A stretch of DNA of 47,844 nucleotides, from positions 1 through 47,844 of the IMG/VR virus record IMGVR_UViG_3300020202_000020; one strand, 5' to 3'. Under the pieces are notes generated by a model that was not told the DNA's origin, ran no database searches, and saw only the letters and a program-made list of their open reading frames with translations. Source of the DNA: a virus. Both the position numbers and the translations under genes were made by a program. This document shows, piece by piece, positions 28,692 to 35,462 of this stretch. Every line of letters starts with the position of its first letter. Within the stretch, counting starts at the first letter, position 1.

Positions 28692-29678
28692 CTAGATTGA
28701 GGCTAAATGCGATCGCCAGTGTTTATTGGAAATTTTTCTAATCTTTTCTTCTGTCTCAGAAATTCTTCGCTTCAAAGCATCGCGCTCGGCTGCGAAATTA
28801 ATTACCTTCCGAGAATCAACGGTATCAAATTTATATTGCATTTGTGATTCGAGACTTTTGACTGGAACGGCACCAAGGATTGTTGAATCACTACCCAATA
28901 CTACAGGTAACTTGAATAAATTTAAATAGTTTTCTAACCATTGCGCTGAGAATAGAAGGTTAGTTGATGTATAGCAATGATGCCCGCCTCGCGTTCTGGC
29001 AAACACGTGGGTCATATAAAAGCGCTTACCTTGAGCCGAGTGATCAAAGGCGTAGTAGTTTTTATTATGACGCCAACAAAAGTCGTAGCCAATTAATACA
29101 ATCTTGTCATAACCAAAATAGTTCTTTCTGCCTTTGTTATCACTTTGAGTGACCATGACTAAAAGTGAATTACCCACATTGGTAGCGGCAGGGATTGTGT
29201 TGTCACACTTAGATAACGCTGTGAATTCTTTCTCAGTCTGGATTGCATCCTCGACACAGTAAAAGTACATCTTTTTCCAATTACCATTATCAGTCCACTT
29301 AGGGTTGGCGGTTACAGCTGAGAACAGTATTGTGTTTTGAAGCTTATTTTCCCATGGCTTCATATATTTTTCATAGTCAACTACTGCGTCAGCGACCATG
29401 CAAAAAGTTGGAGTAATGCCATTATCTAAGAGTGTGCCGAGTGTTTTATCACAGCACATGATATCGACATTTGACTGGTATTTTTTTATCGTCTCGATGT
29501 TTTCTTCAAATGAGTATCCATTACCAACAAGTAGGAGGGCTTTACCAATTCCAGAGAACTTAAAATCAGAAAGAGGTCTAAACGGTGCGTGCTTTGAGTG
29601 ATGAATTGCATGCGCTCGCCATTTATCACACCACTGATTGTAAGCTGATTTACTCTGTGAAATTACGTCTAAAGCCAT
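28692..29678 (-). CDS. DUF115 / Maf-type (flagellin glycosyltransferase-like) protein
   Basis: 328 residues. GKALLLVGNGYSFEENIETI, then VDIMCCDKTLGTLLDNGITPTFCMVAD, then NVGNSLLVMVTQ and FGYDKIVLIGYDFCW correspond to the DUF115 (PF01973) core: a GNGxS nucleotide loop, dTLgxLLdnGIxPxFxxxaD, and the GxDxxW strand. DUF115 includes the Maf enzymes that transfer nonulosonic acids to flagellin; MptE-type 6-hydroxymethylpterin diphosphokinases are the other branch. Its place inside the tail cluster, directly upstream of the tail-tube gene, plus the NeuB-like and CMP-transferase genes at 15-19 kb, supports glycosylation of a virion protein. Substrate and donor unproven. Confidence 0.8.
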   Translation of the reverse strand: MALDVISQSKSAYNQWCDKWRAHAIHHSKHAPFRPLSDFKFSGIGKALLLVGNGYSFEENIETIKKYQSNVDIMCCDKTLGTLLDNGITPTFCMVADAVVDYEKYMKPWENKLQNTILFSAVTANPKWTDNGNWKKMYFYCVEDAIQTEKEFTALSKCDNTIPAATNVGNSLLVMVTQSDNKGRKNYFGYDKIVLIGYDFCWRHNKNYYAFDHSAQGKRFYMTHVFARTRGGHHCYTSTNLLFSAQWLENYLNLFKLPVVLGSDSTILGAVPVKSLESQMQYKFDTVDSRKVINFAAERDALKRRISETEEKIRKISNKHWRSHLASI

Positions 29679-29687
29679 AACACTCCT

Positions 29688-31337
29688 TTAGTAATAGACC
29701 TTACATTGCAAACTCATATAGCCTACTCTAAGGTGAGACTGTTCATCTAATCTTACGGTGTGATACTCAACTGAAGTCGGAAATTGCCAATTAGCATAGC
29801 CGCCAAGATTGGCGTAAGAGCGTAAAACCCGCTCTGTATTTTCCATTAAGTAGGTTAGGTCCTTATCAGCTGGGTCTTCAGTTGTGTTAATCGACTGGTT
29901 CCACATAAGCCCCATAATGCCAAACCTAACATCGGCCTCACGCTTACCATTCACCTGATCTTTAGCTATCGTCTTTTGCAAGATATCTTTCTTCTCACAG
30001 TAGACATAAAGGGCCGGTAATTGATGCCCGTCAGGTTTAATTTTAGCCGGATTATATTTAAAAATATTTTGCACACGTCTCGTCAAGTTACTGCTTAAGT
30101 CAATGACCTCATAACCTGATGTCGTGTTATTAAGATTTAGCGTGTACCTAATTTGCTCAAGTAAATTTGGAATATCAACTGTCCCAGCCGTTCCACTTGC
30201 GGCAGTTGGAACGCTAAGAGTTCCAGTGATAGTGACTGAGTTTTGTATTTGATTAACGCCAGCTCTTATATCGCTAGCAGAAAGTGTGGACCATGTTTCG
30301 CCAGTGAACGAGCCCGTCACCGTCACAGAGTTTTGTATCTGATGTATACCACTTCTAATTTGTGCGGCAGTTAGTGTAGACCATACTTCTGAAGTTAAAG
30401 AACCGGTGTACCCCACTGCATCGGCTGTAAAGCTTACACCTGACTGCACTTGTGCGGTTGTAAGAGTGGTCCACCTGTCTGCGCCATTGTAGGTGCCCGT
30501 CTGTGTAAGTCCAGCTTGTATTTGGTTAACACCTATTTTAATTTCAGCGGCAGAGATTGATGTCCACTGTCCACCTAGAAACTTTGCGCAATCAATCCAT
30601 CCGGTACGCGATTGACCATTAAGCGCGCCCGTACTCGTAACGCCCGTTGATGGATCAACTAAGGTCATAGCGCCGATTGTTGTAGCGGTCAGAGCTTTTC
30701 GAAAAATGACTACTTCGTTTGGTATGGTGCGAGTAGTACTATTGCCGCCGCCGCCTAATACGACAGAGTCGAAGAAGTCGCCACGAATCCCATTTGGGTT
30801 TGTAATGAGCGCAGCTGAAAAGTTGAACTGTCCAGTTTGAGAGCCGTTTACGAAGTAAGTAACGGCAGCTGTTAGCGTGCGTGCGTCGATAACAGTGATG
30901 TGATCATAAAAGCCAGCGGTCGTTGTAAGCTTGTCAGATCCAGATGCCGTGGTGGTCACCTGAGAAACAACCGTATTACCATCGTTAATAATAGTACCGG
31001 CAAGATCCCCTACGCTGTTATCAGTAAAGAACATGACGGGCGGGCGTTGACTACCTAACTGAAGAGCGGAACCAGCGTGGGCAGTAATTCTGAATCGATT
31101 TACAATAGAAAAAGTTAGGGTATTAATGGCGTTAAAATTAAAAATGGCTTTGGCGACCGTAGAACCTCGGCCAATATCAAGCTCGAAACCACCTATCGCA
31201 CCAGTCGTTGCCTGAAGCGCCTCTGCAGCTGAGCCGTAAGTATTACCCCGGTACACCATCTCGGCGTTACCGTTTTCTATGTATCTTGCTGAGGTGGTGT
31301 CAGAGCGGTAAGCAAAACATACGGAGCTATTAGCCAT
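29688..31337 (-). CDS. Tail terminator-like domain fused to a LamG-like domain and repeats
   Basis: 549 residues from ATG 31337, after AGGTGAG; an in-frame GTG lies at 31346. Three parts can be seen. Residues about 1-230 are a concanavalin-like/LamG jelly roll (DFFDSVVLGGGG). About 255-380 hold four degenerate 30-residue repeats starting W-T/S-T/S-L/I-x-A-x-x-I-x-x-G-V with QIQ and TGT turns. The last about 150 are a tail-completion domain (ALYVYCEKKDILQ, then FGIMGLMWNQSINT, then LRVGYMSLQCKVYY), as in phage tail terminator proteins, usually 130-170 residues alone. The fusion is unusual and would place a carbohydrate-binding module at the head-tail junction. Confidence 0.65.
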   Translation of the reverse strand: MANSSVCFAYRSDTTSARYIENGNAEMVYRGNTYGSAAEALQATTGAIGGFELDIGRGSTVAKAIFNFNAINTLTFSIVNRFRITAHAGSALQLGSQRPPVMFFTDNSVGDLAGTIINDGNTVVSQVTTTASGSDKLTTTAGFYDHITVIDARTLTAAVTYFVNGSQTGQFNFSAALITNPNGIRGDFFDSVVLGGGGNSTTRTIPNEVVIFRKALTATTIGAMTLVDPSTGVTSTGALNGQSRTGWIDCAKFLGGQWTSISAAEIKIGVNQIQAGLTQTGTYNGADRWTTLTTAQVQSGVSFTADAVGYTGSLTSEVWSTLTAAQIRSGIHQIQNSVTVTGSFTGETWSTLSASDIRAGVNQIQNSVTITGTLSVPTAASGTAGTVDIPNLLEQIRYTLNLNNTTSGYEVIDLSSNLTRRVQNIFKYNPAKIKPDGHQLPALYVYCEKKDILQKTIAKDQVNGKREADVRFGIMGLMWNQSINTTEDPADKDLTYLMENTERVLRSYANLGGYANWQFPTSVEYHTVRLDEQSHLRVGYMSLQCKVYY

Positions 31338-31812
31338 TCTTCTCACCTAAAACATAGTTGAGAGTGAACTCGCCGATCTTGCCTAGAGCCTTATCAGATA
31401 GCCACATGAATTCACGTTGCGGCAAGCGACCGTCGCCTTCATTGTGCGCGAACGCGTAGGGATAACCGTCCTTAGTTTTGGCGGGGTTGTACCATTCAAG
31501 CCCGCCTTGAGCTTTTCGGTATTGGCTAGGTGTAAAGCTTTGTCTTAAGCGGCCAGAGAATTGAAGTATTTCATTTCCACCGCGACCGATCCTATTCATT
31601 TGCTCAGTGTATGAGTCTGACCATTCTTGCCATTCACCCTGAGGACCTGACTCTTTTGCGAAGTGATCCATGACATCTTGAAAAACAAATATGGATAAGC
31701 CGTCAGCGTAAACTTTTTCAGCTCGCGTAGCTTGGCCTAGGCGTCTAGTTAGATCGCTAAAAAACTCCCTAACCTGTTTATCATCTAACTCTAAATCAAC
31801 GGCAGCGGCCAC
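31330..31812 (-). CDS. Tail completion protein, HK97 gp10/phage virion morphogenesis family
   Basis: 160 residues from GTG 31812. VDLELDDKQVREFFSDLTRRL, then RLRQSFTPSQYRKA, then AFAHNEGDGRLPQREFMWLSDKAL match the virion morphogenesis family (GpG/GpS, PF05069), where the conserved PxRxF/PQREF box ends the domain. Head-tail joining role. Start overlaps the upstream 52-codon gene as TAGTG. Confidence 0.82.
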   Translation of the reverse strand: MAAAVDLELDDKQVREFFSDLTRRLGQATRAEKVYADGLSIFVFQDVMDHFAKESGPQGEWQEWSDSYTEQMNRIGRGGNEILQFSGRLRQSFTPSQYRKAQGGLEWYNPAKTKDGYPYAFAHNEGDGRLPQREFMWLSDKALGKIGEFTLNYVLGEKNG

Positions 31813-31970
31813 TATTTATCCTTAATGGGTTTTTTCATAATAAATTTAATAATGCTAACAAGTGAGTGGGTGTTTTGATCACTTATGTCAGTTATCACCT
31901 GAAAGACTTCATAGCCTTTTTTCTCAAAGTCCATGACCTTATCCAAAGTTACAACCACCCAATCATTCAT
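31812..31970 (-). CDS. 52-residue protein in the connector cluster
   Basis: Missed by ORF size cut-offs. ATG 31970 overlaps the upstream stop (ATGA) and the stop overlaps the downstream GTG (TAGTG), so it is a true cistron. Sequence MNDWVVVTLDKVMDFEKKG..., then IIKFIMKKPIKDK; small and basic at the end. Its place among head-tail connector genes suggests a minor connector or assembly factor. Confidence 0.65.
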   Translation of the reverse strand: MNDWVVVTLDKVMDFEKKGYEVFQVITDISDQNTHSLVSIIKFIMKKPIKDK

Positions 31971-32455
31971 CAGTCTCTTTCCGAGCTAATGTCATCAAGC
32001 TTGTCTGGATCAACGCTCCAGTTAAGCTGATCATCCTCGTTAAATGTATTTGAATAATCACTTGTAGTAGACGTGATAAAATTAAATCCAGCGCGCTCAG
32101 GTATTAGTGAGCCTGACGTGTCGTAAAGGCTAGCTTTACCTTCGATTATCGCATCTAAGTTAGTGTTAGCTTTTTTTATATATCTATCTGCACGCTCGTA
32201 AGCTTCTTTTCCACCTCGAGCATTGGCTTCATATGTATAGCCGGTTGACAACCATTTTGCGATATGAATAACCGCTGGAGGAACACTCGTACTTGTTTGA
32301 AAGTACGCACTTGAAACATCATACCTACGAGCTAGTACTTTTCTAATCTCATCCTCGGCTTGAGTTATACACTCAGAAGCTAAGGCGGTTAGACCAGAAA
32401 ACACAGTCCCAGTCATAAGAGTTTCAATTGAAGTGGTTGTGCAGAATATTCCCAT
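31970..32455 (-). CDS. Head-tail connector protein (gp36/DUF1320-like)
   Basis: 161 residues. AGRYDVSSA-like segment LARRYDVSS, then VPPAVIHIAKWLSTGYTYEANARGG, matches the phage Mu gp36-type adaptor family, where a helical bundle attaches to the portal-distal side. An acidic, flexible C-terminal tail (NEDDQLNWSVDPDKLDD) follows. The position after the capsid gene and before the tail-completion proteins is as expected. Confidence 0.72.
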   Translation of the reverse strand: MGIFCTTTSIETLMTGTVFSGLTALASECITQAEDEIRKVLARRYDVSSAYFQTSTSVPPAVIHIAKWLSTGYTYEANARGGKEAYERADRYIKKANTNLDAIIEGKASLYDTSGSLIPERAGFNFITSTTSDYSNTFNEDDQLNWSVDPDKLDDISSERD

Positions 32456-32457
32456 GA

Positions 32458-32739
32458 CTACTTAAGAAGGCCTTTTTCTTTTAACTTTTTAACTTCTTCA
32501 GCGTCTTTTTTCTTAATGTAGGAGCAATGATAGCTTGAATACTCAGACCCATTTGCTTTAAGAGCTCGCCTTACAACTTTAGTGCCTTGGACTTCAAACC
32601 AGACTTTTTTCTCAACGTTATTTTTTTCAATCTCTTTTTGTTCTTTAGACATGCGCTTTAAGAATTGGTCTTTACGCTCACCTTCTAATTCTTCAGCGTT
32701 AACCCTAACGTTATCGTCTCTTTTGTACTGTCCTGCCAA
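32458..32739 (-). CDS. Charged small head-region protein
   Basis: Ninety-three residues, Lys/Glu-rich helix (DQFLKRMSKEQKEIEKNNVEK) followed by a short beta part (VWFEVQGTKVVRRAL) and a helical end. No cysteine pattern except two isolated Cys. Located between the major capsid gene and the connector; preceded by a strong hairpin and an AGGAGG site. Perhaps a minor capsid or assembly factor; family unknown. Confidence 0.6.
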   Translation of the reverse strand: MAGQYKRDDNVRVNAEELEGERKDQFLKRMSKEQKEIEKNNVEKKVWFEVQGTKVVRRALKANGSEYSSYHCSYIKKKDAEEVKKLKEKGLLK

Positions 32740-32759
32740 ACAAGCCTCCTAAATAGATA

Positions 32760-32787
32760 AGGGGCCAGGCGCAAGGCCTGAGCCCCT
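32760..32787. terminator. Strong hairpin downstream of the major capsid gene
   Basis: AGGGGC+CAGGC pair with GCCTG+GCCCCT around GCAAG, 11 base pairs with one bulged A. It lies between the capsid stop and the next gene. On the minus strand it is followed by TATCTATTT rather than a clean U-run, so partial termination or mRNA 3'-end stabilisation, giving high capsid expression, is more likely than full termination. Confidence 0.55.
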
Positions 32788-32807
32788 GATTGTTGATTAC
32801 AAAAAAA

Positions 32808-33719
32808 TTAAGCAGATACGTCTTTAAGTAAGTAGCCAGCTAAGCTTGCTACAACTTTTGGAACGTACTTCATATTTACTTCGACAACATCGCTATCTCG
32901 CTCTTCTTCACGCCATTTCTTAACCATAGGCATAGAGTTACGGAAGATGTAACCTGCTGACGGCTCAAGAGGTGAAGCGTTTTGCGGACGATAGCCAATG
33001 AAAACATTGTCGTTCCACAAAGCCGCAACGGAAGCTGCAAGACCTTCGGCGGCAGAATCTACAACCGCAAGAGGTACTAAAATCTTAGGCATGTCGAAAA
33101 GACCTGCAAGCATGTTTGGCGTAATTTCAGCACTTGTGTACTTAATACGGTCGATAATGCTTGAGTGGTTTTTCGCTTGAACCATTTGACGATGCGGGAT
33201 AATCGCATAGTTAGGTTTCTTGCCTGAGTTTTCAAGTACGACAGTAGTCGCAGTATCAAACTGAGGAATGGGGTTAGAAGTAGTAGTATCAGCTGACCAT
33301 TGCTGAGCGGTCGATAAGCTTGTGTTTTGTGACCAGCTAGATGAGGTAAATAATACCGCAACGCTGTTTTCACGTCTTAACAAAATCTTATCTGTTAAAT
33401 TCTCAGTGTGGTCCGCTTCTAAGATTGCTAGATCATAATTCTCTTTATCAGAGTCAGAGATAAACGCTTTTAAAGCGTGGTGCTCTAAATGATAGCTAGC
33501 AGTTGAAACGTCAAAGCCATACTCGCGCGCAATGCCTCGGTTGGCCCTTTTTGTTTCAGGTAGCTTGAAGTTACGGTCATAGATTCGGTATAAATCATGG
33601 TCCTTTTTAACCATTACTTCAGGAAAAACCTGATCAGCAATGTAGGATTCATTTTTATACTTAATCGAAATATTACTTAAGAGCTGGTCTATATGTAGTG
33701 TTGATTTTAATGGTCCCAT
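32808..33719 (-). CDS. Major capsid protein
   Basis: 303 residues. GPLKSTLHIDQLLSNISIKYKNE, IADQVFPEVMVKKDHDLYRIYDR, a central VAVLFTSSSW, and the C-terminal FIGYRPQNASPLEPSAGYIFRN read as a Mu/HK97-fold major capsid protein of the type that follows a Mu I-type protease and DUF2190 decoration protein. The gene is the most strongly framed head gene, ahead of an 11-bp hairpin that may protect its message. No N-terminal delta domain, so the separately encoded scaffold should guide assembly. Confidence 0.8.
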   Translation of the reverse strand: MGPLKSTLHIDQLLSNISIKYKNESYIADQVFPEVMVKKDHDLYRIYDRNFKLPETKRANRGIAREYGFDVSTASYHLEHHALKAFISDSDKENYDLAILEADHTENLTDKILLRRENSVAVLFTSSSWSQNTSLSTAQQWSADTTTSNPIPQFDTATTVVLENSGKKPNYAIIPHRQMVQAKNHSSIIDRIKYTSAEITPNMLAGLFDMPKILVPLAVVDSAAEGLAASVAALWNDNVFIGYRPQNASPLEPSAGYIFRNSMPMVKKWREEERDSDVVEVNMKYVPKVVASLAGYLLKDVSA

Positions 33720-33739
33720 TATAATAATTCCTCCATGAA

Positions 33740-34126
33740 TTAAGCGCCAGCTTCATATCCAGGCATAACTAGAACATCTGCTAGTGTGCCTGTCGCTGAA
33801 ACTGCTGCACCGACCAAGATACCGCCGTAAGCTGCTGACAAAGTTACTGAGGTAGTTGTAGCGGCAAGAGTAAAAGGAACACCGCGACCACTAGTATCAG
33901 AAGCAACTAAGCCTCCAGCTGAAACAGTGTCGTTAAAGAAAAGTTTAGCGATCTCACCAACACATGCGACGGGAATACCTTGTGTGATTTCCTTAACGGT
34001 GTCGATAGTGATGCCAATGGGAAGTCTTGTATTTGCGTTAGGGTAACCGACAGTGTTAGCTGTACCAGTTAAAGCCACAAAACGATAAGCTTCTAGAGTA
34101 GCGTCTACTTTGAATGAATGTATCAT
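33740..34126 (-). CDS. Capsid decoration protein (DUF2190-like)
   Basis: 128 residues, almost all beta: VALTGTANTVGYPNANTRLP, then GVPFTLAATTTSVTLSAAYG, then GTLADVLVMPG. The pattern FKVDATLEAYRFVALTG ... GITxDxVxxGxxVAV with a final VLVMPG matches DUF2190 capsid cement proteins, which occur directly before the major capsid gene in Mu-like head clusters. Likely binds as trimers or knobs on the capsid. Confidence 0.8.
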   Translation of the reverse strand: MIHSFKVDATLEAYRFVALTGTANTVGYPNANTRLPIGITIDTVKEITQGIPVACVGEIAKLFFNDTVSAGGLVASDTSGRGVPFTLAATTTSVTLSAAYGGILVGAAVSATGTLADVLVMPGYEAGA

Positions 34127-34140
34127 CTAATCCTCCTTGA

Positions 34141-34674
34141 TTAAGATGCTTTATCGTTAAGTACGATTTTGTAAGCTTCACCGTAAGTGATTTTGTGCTC
34201 TTTTGCGTACTTTTCGATTTTCTCGTGTAAAACTTTTGAAGTTTTACCTTCGGGTTTTTCGTCAGTGGTGCTTTCTTCAGTGTTAACGTCTTCAACCTTT
34301 TTGTTTAATTCAAAAAGCTTTTTAAGAACGTCAAACTTAGAAAGTTGAACTTCCTTGTCACCTTCTTTAAAACCATACTCTTTTTTCTCAGTGCCCATTA
34401 ACGCTTTAACATATTGGCGCTGGCTAGGGGTCATTAGTTTTTCATTTTGAAGTTGGTCAAGTTTACCTTCTAGATCAGTTTCAAAAAGTTTAGTTTTAAT
34501 ATCTAGAAGTTCTTTTTCTTTCTCAGCTTGAGATTTTTCTAGGTCTGCTTTAGCTTTTTCAGCCGCTTCAAGATCAGCTTTGAATTTTTTATTTTCAGCT
34601 TCCGTTTCAGCGAGCTTAGTTTTTGCTTCCTGCATTTCTAGCTCAAGCTTGATTTCAGATTCAGTTTTTGGCAT
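34141..34674 (-). CDS. Nested scaffold protein from an internal start
   Basis: ATG 34674 lies in the protease frame and is preceded by AGGAGG with eight bases between, one of the best ribosome sites in the window. It would yield a 177-residue scaffold (MPKTESEIKLELEMQ...), coiled-coil for about 80 residues, without the protease. Lambda Nu3 within C, and Mu Z within I, follow this arrangement. Confidence 0.75.
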   Translation of the reverse strand: MPKTESEIKLELEMQEAKTKLAETEAENKKFKADLEAAEKAKADLEKSQAEKEKELLDIKTKLFETDLEGKLDQLQNEKLMTPSQRQYVKALMGTEKKEYGFKEGDKEVQLSKFDVLKKLFELNKKVEDVNTEESTTDEKPEGKTSKVLHEKIEKYAKEHKITYGEAYKIVLNDKAS

Positions 34675-35199
34675 AGCGCCGTCCTCCTGAGTGCAATCAA
34701 GTGAATAAATTTTTAATTGATTATTTTCGAATGTTTCTTTGTAGGTCTTTACGGTGCTTGCTGCGAACCCGTATAGATTAAGAATGTCATCTAGGTTCAT
34801 CACTCCTGGAGTCTCTGCTCCCAACAAAGCAATGGCGCCTATTAGATATTTATACGACTTATCCTCTAATTTCACATCTAAATAAATTTCACACGACACT
34901 TTGCGATAGGCACGCTTCTCAATTAGGTCGTAAATTTTTTCAGGAATATCTGTGAAGTCCGCATAGAGTTTGTCACCTGATCGGTACAAGCGCTCCACCC
35001 ATCCGGCAGCAGGCATGCCTGAATTAGATAAAAGGTCTTGCTTGTCGTTGTGTCCGAGCTTTAAATAAGGCGGCACTGTTTTATTAGTGTTGTTAAACGC
35101 TCTAATCATTTCGTCTAGGTCTTCAGTCGTATACTGGTCACCATTCCATGTGCCGCTTGAGAATACGTGAACACCTTTTATTTTTCTTCTTTCACTCAT
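34141..35199 (-). CDS. Head maturation protease fused to scaffold (Mu I-like)
   Basis: 352 residues. The N-terminal half (about 1-160: KGVHVFSSGTWNGDQYTTEDL, then PYLKLGHNDKQ, then WVERLYRSGDKLYADFTDIPEKI, then YRKVSCEIYLDV) is the Mu gpI-type serine protease, with the conserved GH and SxE/SCE elements. The C-terminal half is a highly charged coiled coil (about 180-250) and basic/acidic tail. An internal in-frame start at 34674 should also produce the scaffold alone. Matures the prohead by cleaving the scaffold. Confidence 0.82.
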   Translation of the reverse strand: MSERRKIKGVHVFSSGTWNGDQYTTEDLDEMIRAFNNTNKTVPPYLKLGHNDKQDLLSNSGMPAAGWVERLYRSGDKLYADFTDIPEKIYDLIEKRAYRKVSCEIYLDVKLEDKSYKYLIGAIALLGAETPGVMNLDDILNLYGFAASTVKTYKETFENNQLKIYSLDCTQEDGAMPKTESEIKLELEMQEAKTKLAETEAENKKFKADLEAAEKAKADLEKSQAEKEKELLDIKTKLFETDLEGKLDQLQNEKLMTPSQRQYVKALMGTEKKEYGFKEGDKEVQLSKFDVLKKLFELNKKVEDVNTEESTTDEKPEGKTSKVLHEKIEKYAKEHKITYGEAYKIVLNDKAS

Positions 35200-35204
35200 A
35201 AAAG

Positions 35205-35462
35205 CTACTCCTTAGCTTTGACACCGAAGTGTGTGTCTATTTTTCCTTTTAGGTAACTAAGTTCATTTAGAATCTTGTCGAACTTCTGGTCTACTTCTCT
35301 GCCGCTTTCTTTTTGCTCTATTTTTATTTCTTCAATGTCTTTGGCACTTGTCTTAGATAATTCCCATAGGCTCGTTAGCCACATGGCAGCCCCAATAATT
35401 ATGGTTAGGAGCGATATGGGAATTAATGTTTTTTCTGTGATTGATTTAATGTCAGTGCTCAT
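35205..35462 (-). CDS. Small membrane/coiled-coil protein in the head cluster
   Basis: Eighty-five residues. One transmembrane segment (LIPISLLTIIIGAAMWLTSLW, about 12-32) followed by a coiled coil (AKDIEEIKIEQKESGREVDQKF). The layout recalls XhlA-type haemolysin-associated or membrane-bound phage proteins. It lies between the portal-MuF and protease genes, where a membrane protein is unusual. Function unknown. Confidence 0.6.
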   Translation of the reverse strand: MSTDIKSITEKTLIPISLLTIIIGAAMWLTSLWELSKTSAKDIEEIKIEQKESGREVDQKFDKILNELSYLKGKIDTHFGVKAKE

